Translations under genes and position numbers: made by a program
NCBI RefSeq assembly: GCF_030323865.1
Contig: NZ_CP066362.1
Coordinates: 2,294,001 to 2,358,000 of the forward strand
Direction of reading: 5' to 3'
Source: Pseudarthrobacter defluvii
GTDB taxonomy: Bacteria; Actinomycetota; Actinomycetes; Actinomycetales; Micrococcaceae
DNA: 64,000 nucleotides
Notes under the pieces: generated by a model
What the model saw: only the letters and a program-made list of their open reading frames with translations
Told to the model about the DNA's origin: nothing
The model's database searches: none
In this document: piece by piece, positions 35,808 to 46,113 of the stretch
How positions within the stretch are numbered: position 1 is the stretch's first letter
Layout: every line of letters starts with the position of its first letter

Positions 35808-38800
35808 CTACAGCTCCGAGGCCGGGACGCCGACGCCGAGGATGATGGGTTCCTCTGCCGCCTTGCCCGGTTCCGCCGTGGCCTGTGCCTTATCCGTTTC
35901 CGGGGCCTTGGCTGCGTGCGAATGGCCTCCGGCAGTCGCCTGGACGTTTTCGTGGTGCTGGACAGCGGTCTCGTTGGCGGCACCCTGGGCACGGCTGGCA
36001 CCCCGGTGGCGCCGCGGCCTCCGCTGACGCGACTGTTCCAGCGTGTGGTCCGAATAGTCCTTTTCGACGGGAGCATCCATTGCGGGGCGGGCTTCCGCTC
36101 CCCCGGTTTCGGCTTGCCGTTCCGGCGCGGGCTGTTCCGTTGCCGGCTGTTCAGGTGCCTGCGGCGTCTCGGCAGCCTTAGCTGGAGCGTCCTCCATGGA
36201 CGACGCCGGCTGGCCGAGGTGGGCGAACGCTTCAGCGAGCCGGTCCAGGGTGAGGGCGGGCTTGGGCTGCTGCTCCTCCGCATGCTCCACGAACGGAAGC
36301 GGGACTTCCTCGCCGCCGAACGTCAGGACAGCTGCGGGACGCGTGGGGGCATCGGCGTCGTGCTTCTCCTCTGCCGGAGCGGCCGCCGCAGGCGGGGCTG
36401 CCGGCACCTGGCGGGTTGCGGCCACTTCGTCGTCGTGCAAGTGCGCGGCGTGGGCAGCAGCGGCGATGTTTGCCAGGGCAAGCCGGGTGGCTTCTGCCTT
36501 GGCGTGCCGCTCAGCGTCCGTGGGCTCCGGGTGGACAGTGTGGACCTGGACGGCAGGCACCGGTGCGGCTTCGGGCTGCTGGCCGCCGCGTCCGCGCCGC
36601 CGCTTGCGTTCCGAACGTGCGCCGGGCTGGTTGTTGTCAGTCCGCTGGCCTTCGGTGCGGTGGGCTTCGGTGCGGTGGGCTTCCGGCCGGGCTTCGGGCC
36701 GGTTGTCGCTGCGCTGGACGTGGTGGTGCTCGGCGGCAACGACGTTGGCGCGGCGGTGCTCCACGGGATCGTCGTGGGTCACCACGCCGCGGCCGGCGCA
36801 GGCCTCGCACTGTTCGCCGAAGACCTCCAGCAGCCCGGTGCCCATGCGCTTGCGGGTCATCTGGACCAGGCCGAGGGAGGTCACTTCGGCAACCTGGTGC
36901 TTGGTGCGGTCGCGGCCCAGGCATTCCACCAGGCGGCGCAGCACCAGGTCGCGGTTGGATTCGAGCACCATGTCGATGAAGTCGATCACGATGATGCCGC
37001 CGATATCGCGCAGCCGCAGCTGGCGCACCACTTCCTCGGCAGCTTCAAGGTTGTTCTTGGTGACGGTTTCCTCGAGGTTGCCGCCGCTGCCGGTGAACTT
37101 GCCGGTGTTGACGTCCACTACTGTCATGGCCTCGGTGCGGTCGATCACCAGGGAGCCGCCGGAGGGCAGGAAGACCTTCCGTTCGAGGGCCTTGTGGATC
37201 TGCTCATCGATGCGCCAGGCGGAGAAGATGTCCTGGTCCTTGGTCCACTTTTCGAGGCGGCCCACCAGGTCCGGGGCCACGTAGGTCACGTAGGCCTCGA
37301 TGGTGTCCCATGCTTCCTCGCCGGAGACGATGAGCTTGGAGAAGTCCTCGTTGAAGACGTCGCGGACCACCTTGATGGTCAGGTCCGGCTCGCCGTAGAG
37401 CAGTTCGGGGGCCAGGATCTTGGTGGAGGCAGACTGGCTTTCAATGCCTTCCCACTGGGCCCGCAGCCGGTTGATATCGTGCGTGAGCTCTTCCTCGGAA
37501 GCGCCCTCGGCGGCCGTGCGGACAATGACGCCGGCGTGCTCGGGCAGGCGGTCCTTGAGGATGCGCTTGAGGCGGTTCCGTTCGACGTCGGGCAGCTTGC
37601 GCGAGATGCCGGTCATGGATCCGCCGGGTACGTACACCAGGTAGCGTCCGGGCAGCGAGATCTGGCTGGTGAGGCGGGCGCCCTTATGGCCCACGGGGTC
37701 CTTGGTGACCTGGACCAGGACGGTATCGCCGGACTTCAGCGCGTTCTCGATGCGGCGCTGCTTGCCCTCGAGGTTCACGGCTTCCCAGTTGACCTCGCCG
37801 GCGTACAGGACCGCGTTGCGGCCGCGCCCAATGTCAACGAACGCCGCTTCCATGGACGGCAGCACGTTCTGGACCTTGCCCAGGTACACGTTGCCGATCA
37901 GCGAATCCTGCTGCGTCTTGGACACGAAGTGCTCGGCCAGCACGCCGTCTTCGAGGACGGCGATCTGGATCCTGTCGTCGCGCTGGCGCACGATCATCTG
38001 CCGGTCCACCGACTCGCGGCGCGCCAGGAACTCAGCCTCGGTGATGACCGTGCGGCGGCGGCCCGTGTCACGGGACTCGCGACGGCGCTGTTTCTTGGCT
38101 TCCAGGCGGGTGGAACCCTTGACACTGGTGACGCGGTTGCTGGCCGGAGCCTCGCTCACAGTCCGCGGGGCACGGACGCGCGTCACCGTGTTGGGGGGAT
38201 CATCGTCCCCGCCGCCCGTCAGCTCAAGGTCCTGGTCCCCGCGGCGGCGGCGACGGCGACGGCGGGACGTCACGCCGTCCTCCACCGTCCCTGCGGTGTC
38301 CTCGTCGGCTTCGTCCTCGGCGTCGGCTTCAGCGCTGCCGTCCTCGTTGTCCTCTTCAGCCCTGTCCCCGACCCGGCTGCGGCCCCTGCGGCCCCGGCTG
38401 CGGCGCCGGCGGCGGCTGGAGGAATCATCCGTATCTTCGGTTTCTTCCTCACCAGGCTCCTCGGCAGCGGGGGCTGCGGGACGGACCACGGTGCTGAGGT
38501 CCGGCGCCTGGAAGAGCACCGAGGTGGGGGAAGCGGGTTCCAGGAACAGGGAAGCGAAGGCGCTGGCGGCGGCAGGCTCTTCGGTCTTTGCCGCAGCGGG
38601 GGCCGCCTGCTGCGGTTCTTCGGCTTTTTCCCCGGCCTGCGCGGCGGCGGGCTCCTGCTCCGGCTGCTCTGCCTGCTCCACGGCAGGTTCCTGTGCGGAT
38701 GCGGCTTCCTGGACCGGCTCCTGCGCGGCGGCAACCGGTGCTGCTGATCCCTCAACCACGGCATCAGTGGCGGCGGGTGCCGGCTCTGCGCTGGCGGGGG

Positions 38801-39275
38801 AAGCGACCTTGCGGGTGGCTACCCGACGGCGGCGGACCGGCTTGCTTTCGACGTCGGCCGCGGGTTCTGCAGCAGCTGCGACGGCGGGGTTGCCAGCGGC
38901 GGCAGCATCAGCAGCGGGGCCGGCAACGGCAGCTGGCGGCGCCGCGGCGGAGGTGTCAACGCCGGCATCTTCAACGGCGGCACCGGCGTGCGTGAGGCTG
39001 GTTTCCTCCGCGAAGGTGGGCAGCGGCTCCGCAGCCTCCACTTTCTTCCGGGCACGGGTGCGGCGGGCCGGAGCCTTGGGTGCCTGTTCCGCGTCGTCAG
39101 CCGGTGTTGTGTCAGCTGGGCTGGCAACCGCTGCATCCGGAGCCGTGGCCACGGCCTCCGTCACTTCATCCGTAGCCTTGGGGGCAACTTTGCGCCGGGC
39201 GCGTGGAGCCCTCCTGGGTGCAGCAGCCTCCGCCGCTGCTTCTTCGTTAACGGCCAGTTCCTGATCATTGTCCAT
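35808..39275 (-). CDS. rne: Ribonuclease E/G family endonuclease
   Basis: 1155 residues. The catalytic core is in the middle (about 425-840): an S1 RNA-binding domain (ENALKSGDTVLVQVTKD), the magnesium-binding aspartates in DRTEAMTVVDVNTG (near 721) and IIVIDFIDMV (near 765), and the zinc-link CEAC at 823-826. The long arms are low-complexity: residues 1-424 are rich in Ala, Glu and Pro with basic clusters near 148-155, 287-302 and 337-346, and the C-terminal arm has further Arg-rich patches. This layout, core flanked by two disordered arms, is the actinobacterial RNase E type. It initiates mRNA decay and rRNA processing. The start ATG at 39275 has GGAG 11 nt upstream. Confidence 0.95.
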   Translation of the reverse strand: MDNDQELAVNEEAAAEAAAPRRAPRARRKVAPKATDEVTEAVATAPDAAVASPADTTPADDAEQAPKAPARRTRARKKVEAAEPLPTFAEETSLTHAGAAVEDAGVDTSAAAPPAAVAGPAADAAAAGNPAVAAAAEPAADVESKPVRRRRVATRKVASPASAEPAPAATDAVVEGSAAPVAAAQEPVQEAASAQEPAVEQAEQPEQEPAAAQAGEKAEEPQQAAPAAAKTEEPAAASAFASLFLEPASPTSVLFQAPDLSTVVRPAAPAAEEPGEEETEDTDDSSSRRRRRSRGRRGRSRVGDRAEEDNEDGSAEADAEDEADEDTAGTVEDGVTSRRRRRRRRGDQDLELTGGGDDDPPNTVTRVRAPRTVSEAPASNRVTSVKGSTRLEAKKQRRRESRDTGRRRTVITEAEFLARRESVDRQMIVRQRDDRIQIAVLEDGVLAEHFVSKTQQDSLIGNVYLGKVQNVLPSMEAAFVDIGRGRNAVLYAGEVNWEAVNLEGKQRRIENALKSGDTVLVQVTKDPVGHKGARLTSQISLPGRYLVYVPGGSMTGISRKLPDVERNRLKRILKDRLPEHAGVIVRTAAEGASEEELTHDINRLRAQWEGIESQSASTKILAPELLYGEPDLTIKVVRDVFNEDFSKLIVSGEEAWDTIEAYVTYVAPDLVGRLEKWTKDQDIFSAWRIDEQIHKALERKVFLPSGGSLVIDRTEAMTVVDVNTGKFTGSGGNLEETVTKNNLEAAEEVVRQLRLRDIGGIIVIDFIDMVLESNRDLVLRRLVECLGRDRTKHQVAEVTSLGLVQMTRKRMGTGLLEVFGEQCEACAGRGVVTHDDPVEHRRANVVAAEHHHVQRSDNRPEARPEAHRTEAHRTEGQRTDNNQPGARSERKRRRGRGGQQPEAAPVPAVQVHTVHPEPTDAERHAKAEATRLALANIAAAAHAAHLHDDEVAATRQVPAAPPAAAAPAEEKHDADAPTRPAAVLTFGGEEVPLPFVEHAEEQQPKPALTLDRLAEAFAHLGQPASSMEDAPAKAAETPQAPEQPATEQPAPERQAETGGAEARPAMDAPVEKDYSDHTLEQSRQRRPRRHRGASRAQGAANETAVQHHENVQATAGGHSHAAKAPETDKAQATAEPGKAAEEPIILGVGVPASEL

Positions 39276-39713
39276 ATGTGGCAACACTCCTGCCCCTGAC
39301 GTACCGCCACATCCGGCACCCATTGGGGCACATATTGTCAAAACCCGCAGGCGTTGACAGAAGTCAAGTGGATACTCCCAGGTTCGCACCGTCGTTGGGG
39401 TGCGGCAGCCCGTAGGAGCCGGTGGATGCTCTGAAAACCCGTTGTTCTGCGTGCCACAACCAGGTGCCGCCCAATGGAGTTGCGGGTGTGCCGGAAGAAT
39501 CCGAAGCCTGCCCTGCTCATCATTGGCGGTCTTGGGAACAAACCACCGGACCGGAGTCCGAATGTGGATCGGCTTCCAGCCACGTTCATTCTCTCATACC
39601 CGGACTGGATCGCCGCGGAGGCCGGGGCTGCTGTTCCGGTTTCTGTGTAGTGGCTTCAGCCGCCGGCGTTACAATCAGGCAGAGGAGCACCGGACGAAAA
39701 GGACGCAAAACCC
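39276..39713. other. 438-bp divergent region between rne and VKOR gene
   Basis: No gene is seen. The VKOR side has a good -10 (TACAAT, 39670-39675) but a poor -35; AAGGA lies 10 nt before its ATG. On the rne side TTGAC-N4-GTCAA (39354-39367 area) forms an inverted repeat, and TTGAC-like sequences occur on both strands, so the rne promoter is probably near 39340-39380. The rest holds no recognised element. RNase E leaders often carry autoregulatory structure, but none is obvious here. Confidence 0.5.
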
Positions 39714-40382
39714 ATGCCCAGCATCTCCCCCGTCAGCGCCCGTGAAGAGCATCGCGCCGCCGATTCCCACACCACTGCGGCTGCCCCCGTTCCGCGGATG
39801 GCCCGGAACCGGCCCTTCGGCTGGCTGCTGGTCATCACGGGCATCGTGGGCTGGCTGGCGTCCGGAACCCTGGTCTTGGAGAAGCTCGAAGTGCTCAAGG
39901 ACCCCAGCCATACCACGGTATGCGATGTGAATCCCTGGATCTCGTGCGGCCAGGTGATGCAGACCTGGCAGAGTTCCGTGTTCGGCTTCCCCAACATGTT
40001 CATCGGCATCGTGGCCTTCGCCATCACCACCACCGTGGGCATGGCCCTGCTTTCGGGAGCCACCTTCGCCCGCTGGTACTGGATTGGGCTGCAGACCGGC
40101 GTCACGCTTGGTTTTGCGTTCGTTGTCTGGTTGTGGTCTCAGGCCCTTTACTCAATCCACATCCTGTGCCCCTTCTGCATGATCGTCTGGGCGGCCATGA
40201 TCCCGCTCTTCGTGTGGACCACCATCAGGAACATCAGCGCCGGCGTCATCCCCATGCCTGCAGGCGCAGCCCGCGTCCTGGGTGATTCCGGCTGGATCAT
40301 CACCGCGCTGCTGTACGTAGCCGTGATCGCCACCATCTTCTTCGCGTTCATCCAGGTCTTCGTGGGGACCTCGGGCTTCTAA
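39714..40382 (+). CDS. Vitamin K epoxide reductase (VKOR) family protein
   Basis: 222 residues, about four to five membrane helices. The VKOR redox centre is the CPFC motif in ILCPFCMIVWAAM (near residue 150), and the loop cysteine pair is in TTVCDVNPWISCGQVMQ (near 66-75). Bacterial VKORs reoxidise DsbA-like thiol oxidases and pass electrons to quinone, so it probably supports disulfide formation outside the membrane. No DsbA partner is adjacent. Its first 30 residues are a disordered cytoplasmic tail. Confidence 0.92.
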   Translation: MPSISPVSAREEHRAADSHTTAAAPVPRMARNRPFGWLLVITGIVGWLASGTLVLEKLEVLKDPSHTTVCDVNPWISCGQVMQTWQSSVFGFPNMFIGIVAFAITTTVGMALLSGATFARWYWIGLQTGVTLGFAFVVWLWSQALYSIHILCPFCMIVWAAMIPLFVWTTIRNISAGVIPMPAGAARVLGDSGWIITALLYVAVIATIFFAFIQVFVGTSGF

Positions 40383-40405
40383 ACCCCTTCCGTTCCCCCG
40401 CCGGA

Positions 40406-40452
40406 TGACAGATAAGGCCAATGTTCATGATGAACATTGGCCTTATCTGTCA
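40406..40452. terminator. 22-bp perfect hairpin between VKOR gene and ndk
   Basis: The arms 40406-40427 and 40431-40452 are perfectly complementary (22 bp) around a 3-nt loop. Placed between convergent genes, it should terminate transcription from both sides. Its centre is AT-richer than its surroundings. Confidence 0.85.
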
Positions 40453-40484
40453 GTTCGCGGTGTCTGAGTCCGCGGGGTGTCCGG

Positions 40485-40901
40485 TTAGTTGAACCAGATC
40501 TTGATCTCCCGCTCGGCGGAATCGGTGGAGTCGGAGCCGTGCACCAGGTTCTGCTGCACCTTCAGGCCCCAGTCCCGGCCGAAGTCGCCGCGGATGGTGC
40601 CCGGTGCCGCCGTCGTGGGGTCGGTGGTGCCGGCCAGCGAGCGGAAGCCTTCGATGACGCGGTGGCCTTCGAAGATGGCCGCCACCACGGGTCCGCTGAG
40701 CATGAATTCCACCAGCGGCTCGTAGAAGGGCTTGCCCACGTGCTCCTCGTAGTGCTGCTCCAGGAGTTCACGGGTGGCGTCAACCTTTTTCAGCTCAACC
40801 AGGCTGTAGCCCTTGGCTTCGATGCGGGCCAGGATGGCGCCGGTCAGGTTACGGGCGACGCCGTCGGGCTTGATCAGGACGAGGGTGCGCTCTGTAGTCA
40901 C
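40485..40901 (-). CDS. ndk: Nucleoside-diphosphate kinase
   Basis: 138 residues. It balances nucleoside triphosphate pools by transferring phosphate through an active-site histidine, seen in [39 protein letters not shown] at the start is the family N-terminus. Last gene of the ileS-folC-DUF4233-ndk series, 65 bp after the DUF4233 gene. Confidence 0.98.
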   Translation of the reverse strand: MTTERTLVLIKPDGVARNLTGAILARIEAKGYSLVELKKVDATRELLEQHYEEHVGKPFYEPLVEFMLSGPVVAAIFEGHRVIEGFRSLAGTTDPTTAAPGTIRGDFGRDWGLKVQQNLVHGSDSTDSAEREIKIWFN

Positions 40902-40966
40902 AACTGCTCCAATGCGTTGGTGGGGTTTCGGGACAAGTCTACGGGGACGGGCTTACGAGGACGGGC

Positions 40967-41431
40967 CTAAGGGGATTGCGGTTGGGCCGGGCCGGAGGCC
41001 TGGTCCGGGTGGGCAGCTTCCCACTCCGCCTGCTCGCGTGCGCGCTGCGCGGCTTCGCGGTCCAGCCGGATGCCGGTGCGGATCCCGTACCACCAGGCAA
41101 CCGCAAAAAGGGCGCCCACCAGGAACATGGCCGGCTCGAAAATGCCGGTAAGGACCAGGACGAGCTGCAGGATCCACCCCAAACCGATGCCCCAGGGCTT
41201 GTTCAGGACTGCGCAGGCGGCGACCATCACCACGCTGAGGGCAATGCCCACCCCCAGGATCAACGCCGGTGGAAACTCTCCCCGGCGCAGTCCGAACACC
41301 ACCAGGGTGGCGAAAAACATGACGAAGGCTTCCAGGAGCAACACCGTGGAGGCAAACATGACCTTGGTGGAGCGGCGCTTCTTCGGCATGCCCGGACGCC
41401 ATTCGCGCTGGGCTTTAGTCAGTCTGGCCAT
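40967..41431 (-). CDS. DUF4233 domain-containing membrane protein
   Basis: 154 residues with four membrane helices between about residues 25 and 125 and basic and acidic tails. The ATG at 41431 has GGAGG 7 nt upstream and follows the folC stop by 2 bp; a GTG at 41437 is possible. DUF4233 proteins are found immediately after folC in many actinobacteria. Function unknown. Confidence 0.85.
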   Translation of the reverse strand: MARLTKAQREWRPGMPKKRRSTKVMFASTVLLLEAFVMFFATLVVFGLRRGEFPPALILGVGIALSVVMVAACAVLNKPWGIGLGWILQLVLVLTGIFEPAMFLVGALFAVAWWYGIRTGIRLDREAAQRAREQAEWEAAHPDQASGPAQPQSP

Positions 41432-41433
41432 GG

Positions 41434-42792
41434 TCACGCCTCCGTTTTTCCGAGCAGGATCCGTGCTTCGGCCACCAGCGTGATGGACCCGGTGACCAGC
41501 ACGCCGCCGGAGAGGTCCTCGTTGGCTTCGGCGCGTTCCACTGCCCACTCCAGTGCGTCGTCCAGCTTCTCGGCGACGTGCACGTTGTCCTCGCCGAAGC
41601 CCAGGTCGATCGCGAGCTCCGCCAGTTCGGCGGCGGGGACGGCACGAGGCGAGTTGGACTGGGTGAAGCAGTATTCCTCCGCCACCTCACCCAGGGACTC
41701 CTTGAGCTCCCGCAGGATCTCTTCGGCATCCTTTTCCTTGAGCACGCCAACCACCGGCACCAGCCGGGTGAAGGTGAATGCTTCCTGGAGCGCTGCAGCA
41801 GAGGCCTTGATGCCGTCAGGGTTGTGGGCGGCGTCGACGATGATGGTGGGCGCCGTGCGCACCACCTCGAGCCGTCCGGGTGACGTTACAGCGGCGAAGC
41901 CTTCCTGCAGGACGTCGAAGGGCAGTTCCTTCTCGCCGCCGAAGAACGCCTCCAGCGCCGCGACTGCAACCGCAGCGTTCTGCGCCTGGTGCGCGCCGTG
42001 CAGCGGCACCAGCAGGTCCGGGTAGCGGCCGGCGATGCCCTGGATGGTGACCATCTGCCCGCCCACGGCCACTGTGCGTGACTCGACGCCGAATTCCACG
42101 CCCTCGAAGCGGAACGGTACGCCCACCTCCTTGGCCTTTTCCAGCAGCACCTGCGCTGCGTCCAAGGGCTGGGCCGCGCTGATCAGGTAGCCGCCGGGCT
42201 TGATGATGCCGGCCTTTTCGTAGGCGATGTCGGCCGTCGTATCCCCCAGCAGGTCCGTATGGTCCAGCGAGATCGGGGTGACCACCGATACCTGGCCGTC
42301 GCCCACGTTGGTGGCGTCCGTGATGCCGCCCAGGCCCACTTCAATGATGGCAACGTTGACGGGCTGGTCGGCGAAGATGGCAAAGCCCAGGATGGTGAGG
42401 CACTCGAAGTAGGTCAGCCGGGGCTGGCCCTCGGCTTCGAGCTCGGAGTCCACGATCTGCAGGTAGGGCCGGATCTCGTCCCAAATCCGGACGAACGTTT
42501 CGTCTGATACCGGGTGGCCGTCGATGCTGATCCGCTCGGTGACCTTGGACAGGTGCGGGCTGGTGTAGCGGCCCGTGCTCAGGCCTTGCGCCCGGAGCAC
42601 GGACTCGATCATCCGGGACGTGGAGGTCTTGCCGTTGGTGCCGGTCACGTGGATGATCGGATACGCCTTGTTCGGCTCCCCGAGTACGTCCATGGCGCGG
42701 TACAGCGGCGCAAGCCGGGGCTCCATCTTGTTCTCGGGCGCCCGGCCCAGCAGCTCGGCGTAGACACTTTCCACGGAAAATTCGTCGGTCAT
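41434..42792 (-). CDS. folC: Bifunctional folylpolyglutamate/dihydrofolate synthase FolC
   Basis: 452 residues of the Mur-ligase-like superfamily. The ATP-binding loop is VTGTNGKTSTSRMIESVL, followed by GLSTGRYTSPHL; SLDHTDLLGDT and DAAHNPDGIKASAAAL are also typical. It adds glutamate to dihydropteroate and to folates, which retains folates in the cell and provides substrates for MetF and MetE encoded elsewhere in the window. It starts 3 bp after the ileS stop, so it should share the T-box-controlled transcript. Confidence 0.96.
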   Translation of the reverse strand: MTDEFSVESVYAELLGRAPENKMEPRLAPLYRAMDVLGEPNKAYPIIHVTGTNGKTSTSRMIESVLRAQGLSTGRYTSPHLSKVTERISIDGHPVSDETFVRIWDEIRPYLQIVDSELEAEGQPRLTYFECLTILGFAIFADQPVNVAIIEVGLGGITDATNVGDGQVSVVTPISLDHTDLLGDTTADIAYEKAGIIKPGGYLISAAQPLDAAQVLLEKAKEVGVPFRFEGVEFGVESRTVAVGGQMVTIQGIAGRYPDLLVPLHGAHQAQNAAVAVAALEAFFGGEKELPFDVLQEGFAAVTSPGRLEVVRTAPTIIVDAAHNPDGIKASAAALQEAFTFTRLVPVVGVLKEKDAEEILRELKESLGEVAEEYCFTQSNSPRAVPAAELAELAIDLGFGEDNVHVAEKLDDALEWAVERAEANEDLSGGVLVTGSITLVAEARILLGKTEA

Positions 42793-42795
42793 GTC

Positions 42796-45700
42796 CTAGC
42801 CCTCCACTTTTTCAACCACAACGGCGGGTTCGGACACCTCGGCCGGTTCAGCGGCCAGGTCGACCGTCAGCGTCTCGCCCTTGACCAGCTCGGCGTTGGC
42901 CAGCAGCGCATCCACCACGTTCTGCGCGGCAGTGACGGTGGTCCGGATCCGGTCGCTGACGTTGAGGCCGGCGTCCTTCCGGGCCTGCTGGATGGCGCGG
43001 ACCATGTCGCGTGCCAGGCCTTCGGCTTCCAGTTCCGGGGTGACTTCCGTGTTCAGCACCACGAACCCGCCGCCGGGCAGCACCGCGACAGCTGCCGAAC
43101 CGCCGTCGGACTCTGCCACCACCGTCTCCAGCGTGTACTCCTGGGGCTCCAGCTGCAGGCCGCCTGCGGTGACCACACCGCTGTCGTCCACGGACCAGTC
43201 GCCGGACTTGGATCCCTTGATGGCCACCTGGACGTTCTTGCCCAGGCGCGGGCCGGCCGCCCGGGCGTTCACCACCAGCTTCTGCTGGATGCCGAACTCC
43301 TCGGGAGAAGCCGTGGCGGCATCCAGCAAGCGGACGATTCGCAGGTTGAGTTCATCGGCGACGACGGCGGCAAAGCCTTCCAGCGTGTCTGCGCCGGGTG
43401 CCACCACGGTGAGTTCCTGCAGCGGAAGTCGGACGCGCAGGTTGGCTGCCTTGCGGAGCGAAGACCCGGTGGAGCAGATCTGCTGCACCCGGTCCATGGC
43501 TTCCACCAGGGACGGGTTCGCCGGGAAGAGGTCCGCATCCGGCCAGTCGGCAAGGTGGACAGACCGGCCGCCGGTCAGGCCGCGCCAGATCTCCTCCGAC
43601 ACCAGCGGCAGCAAGGACGCTGCAGCGCGGGTAACGGTCTCCAGCGCGGTGAACAGCGCATCGAAGGCATCCTGGTCCTCGTCGAAGAACCGCTGCCGGC
43701 TGCGGCGGACGTACCAGTTGGTGAGCATGTCCGAGTAGCTGCGCAGCGAGTCGCAGGCACCGGAGATGTCGTAGGTGTCCAACTGCGCGGTCATGGTGCG
43801 GACCAGGTCGCCGGTGTTGGCCAGGAGGTACTGGTCCAGGGTGTCCCGGTAGCCCTCGTAGCGCAGTTCGGCGTCATAGCCGGCGCCGCCATTCGCAGCG
43901 TTGGTATAGAGCGTGAAGAAGCTGTAGACGTTCCACAGCGGCAGGATGACCTGGCGGACGCCGTCGCGGATGCCCTGTTCGGTGACGATCAGGTTTCCGC
44001 CGCGGAGGATGGGGCTGGACATCAGGAACCAGCGCATGGCATCGGAGCCGTCGCGGTCCAGGACCTCGGACACGTCCGGGTAGTTGCGCAGGCTCTTGGA
44101 CATCTTCTGGCCGTCGGAGCCCAACACGATGCCGTGGCTGATGACATTCCTGAAGGCGGGCCGGTCGAACAGCGCCGTGGACAGGATGTGCAACATGTAG
44201 AACCAGCCGCGGGTCTGGCCGATGTACTCCACAATGAAGTCCGCGGGGTTATGGGTGTTGAACCAGGCTTCGTTCTCGAACGGGTAGTGCACCTGGCCGT
44301 ACGGCATGGAGCCGGAGTCGAACCAGACATCCAGCACGTCCTCCACGCGGCGCATCACGGACTGGCCCTCTTCGGGGGTCCGGGGGTCGTCCGGGTTGGG
44401 CCGGGTGAGCTCATCGATGAACGGCCGGTGCAGGTCCACCTGGCCGTCCTTGTTCAGCGGGAGCCGGCCGAAGTCCGCTTCGATCTCGGCCAGGGAGCCG
44501 TAGACGTCGGTGCGCGGGTACTCGGGGTCCGTTGACTGCCATACGGGGATGGGGCTGCCCCAGAAACGGTTGCGGCTGATGGACCAGTCGCGGGCGTTCT
44601 CCAGCCACTTGCCGAACTGGCCGTCCTTGACGTTGCCGGGGATCCAGTTGATCTCCTGGTTCAGTTCCGACATCCGGTCCTTGAACTTGGTGACCTCCAC
44701 GTACCAGGAGGACACCGCGCGGTAGATCAGCGGGTTCCGGCAACGCCAGCAGTGCGGGTAGCTGTGCTCGTAGCTGGCCTGGCGGACCAGCCGGCCCTGG
44801 GCGCGGAGCACCTGGGTGATGGGCTTGTTGGCTTCGAAGACCTGGAGGCCCACGATGTCGTGCAGGTCGCCGTGCTTGAACAACGGCAGGAACTTGGCGC
44901 CTTCGTCCACGGACAGGACAACGGGGATGCCTGCCTCCTCGCACACCTTCTGGTCGTCTTCACCGTAGGCCGGTGCCTGGTGGACGATGCCCGTACCGTC
45001 GGTGGTGGTGACGTAGTCGGCCACCACGAAACGCCAGGCATTTTCCATGCCGTACTTTTCGTTGTCGGCGAAGTCATCCCAGAGCCGCTGGTACTCCAGG
45101 CCCTCCAGTTCAGCGCCGGTGTGGGTGGACACGACGGCGGCTTCCGCAGCTTCGAAGCTGTCGTAGCCCAGGTCCTTGGCGTAGCTGCCCAGCAGGTCGG
45201 CGGCGAGCAGGAAGCTTCCGGTGACAGGGGCGTCGGCAGAGGCTGCCTTGATGCCGTTGGGTCCGGCTGGCAGTACGGCGTACGTGATGGAAGGCCCGAC
45301 GGCGAGCGCGGCGTTGGTGGGCAGCGTCCAGGGGGTGGTGGTCCAGGCGAGGGCCTGCACGCCGGCAAGCTCCCTGGACAGCTCCGTCTCCCCCGGAAGG
45401 ATGGGGAACGTGACGGTGACGGTCTGGTCCTGGCGGTTCTTGTAAACGTCGTCGTCCATGCGCAGCTCGTGGTTGGACAGCGGGGTTTCGTCCTTCCAGC
45501 AGTACGGAAGGACGCGGTAGCCGTTGTATGTCAGGCCCTTGTCGTGCAGCTGCTTGAACGCCCAGAGGACCGATTCCATGTACTCGACGTTGAGCGTCTT
45601 GTAGTCGTTGTCGAAGTCCACCCAGCGGGCCTGGCGGGTAACGTAGCTGCGCCATTCGTCGGCATACTTCATCACCGAGGCGCGGCAGGCGTCATTGAAC

Positions 45701-46113
45701 TTGTCGATGCCCATGGCTTCGATCTGGGTCTTGTCCGTCATCCCCAGCTGCTTCATCGCCTCAAGCTCGGCGGGCAGGCCGTGGGTGTCCCAGCCGAACC
45801 GGCGTTCCACGCGCTTGCCGCGCTGGGTCTGGTAGCGGCCCACCAGGTCCTTGGCGTACCCGGTCAGGAGGTGGCCATAGTGCGGCAGGCCGTTGGCGAA
45901 GGGCGGGCCGTCGTAGAACACAAACTCGTTGCTGCCCGGCTCACCGCCGGGAACATCGGCACTGCGCTGGTCGACGCTGGCCTGGAAGGTGCCGTCCTGG
46001 TCCCAGTACTTCAGGATGCGCTCTTCGACCTCCGGGAACTTCACGGAGGCGGAAACGCCGGCGCTGCCGTTGGAGGAAGTGCTGGAGGCTGAGGCTTTGG
46101 GGTAAAACGTCAT
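42796..46113 (-). CDS. ileS: Isoleucyl-tRNA synthetase
   Basis: 1105 residues, the large (type 2, eukaryote-like) form of IleRS found in many actinobacteria. The HIGH motif is [19 protein letters not shown] and the KMSKS motif is [13 protein letters not shown]. The central CP1 editing domain and a C-terminal anticodon-binding region are present. The ATG at 46113 has AGGA 8 nt upstream; ATG at 46122 is an alternative. It is preceded by a T-box leader that senses uncharged tRNA-Ile. Type 2 enzymes are generally less sensitive to mupirocin; whether this holds here is not tested. Confidence 0.97.
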   Translation of the reverse strand: MTFYPKASASSTSSNGSAGVSASVKFPEVEERILKYWDQDGTFQASVDQRSADVPGGEPGSNEFVFYDGPPFANGLPHYGHLLTGYAKDLVGRYQTQRGKRVERRFGWDTHGLPAELEAMKQLGMTDKTQIEAMGIDKFNDACRASVMKYADEWRSYVTRQARWVDFDNDYKTLNVEYMESVLWAFKQLHDKGLTYNGYRVLPYCWKDETPLSNHELRMDDDVYKNRQDQTVTVTFPILPGETELSRELAGVQALAWTTTPWTLPTNAALAVGPSITYAVLPAGPNGIKAASADAPVTGSFLLAADLLGSYAKDLGYDSFEAAEAAVVSTHTGAELEGLEYQRLWDDFADNEKYGMENAWRFVVADYVTTTDGTGIVHQAPAYGEDDQKVCEEAGIPVVLSVDEGAKFLPLFKHGDLHDIVGLQVFEANKPITQVLRAQGRLVRQASYEHSYPHCWRCRNPLIYRAVSSWYVEVTKFKDRMSELNQEINWIPGNVKDGQFGKWLENARDWSISRNRFWGSPIPVWQSTDPEYPRTDVYGSLAEIEADFGRLPLNKDGQVDLHRPFIDELTRPNPDDPRTPEEGQSVMRRVEDVLDVWFDSGSMPYGQVHYPFENEAWFNTHNPADFIVEYIGQTRGWFYMLHILSTALFDRPAFRNVISHGIVLGSDGQKMSKSLRNYPDVSEVLDRDGSDAMRWFLMSSPILRGGNLIVTEQGIRDGVRQVILPLWNVYSFFTLYTNAANGGAGYDAELRYEGYRDTLDQYLLANTGDLVRTMTAQLDTYDISGACDSLRSYSDMLTNWYVRRSRQRFFDEDQDAFDALFTALETVTRAAASLLPLVSEEIWRGLTGGRSVHLADWPDADLFPANPSLVEAMDRVQQICSTGSSLRKAANLRVRLPLQELTVVAPGADTLEGFAAVVADELNLRIVRLLDAATASPEEFGIQQKLVVNARAAGPRLGKNVQVAIKGSKSGDWSVDDSGVVTAGGLQLEPQEYTLETVVAESDGGSAAVAVLPGGGFVVLNTEVTPELEAEGLARDMVRAIQQARKDAGLNVSDRIRTTVTAAQNVVDALLANAELVKGETLTVDLAAEPAEVSEPAVVVEKVEG

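Noticed and set aside
35805..38747. 980-codon open frame antisense to rne
   Set aside because: It mirrors the Ala/Arg/Glu-rich codons of rne in a GC-rich genome, has no recognisable domain, and lies entirely within a well-supported gene.
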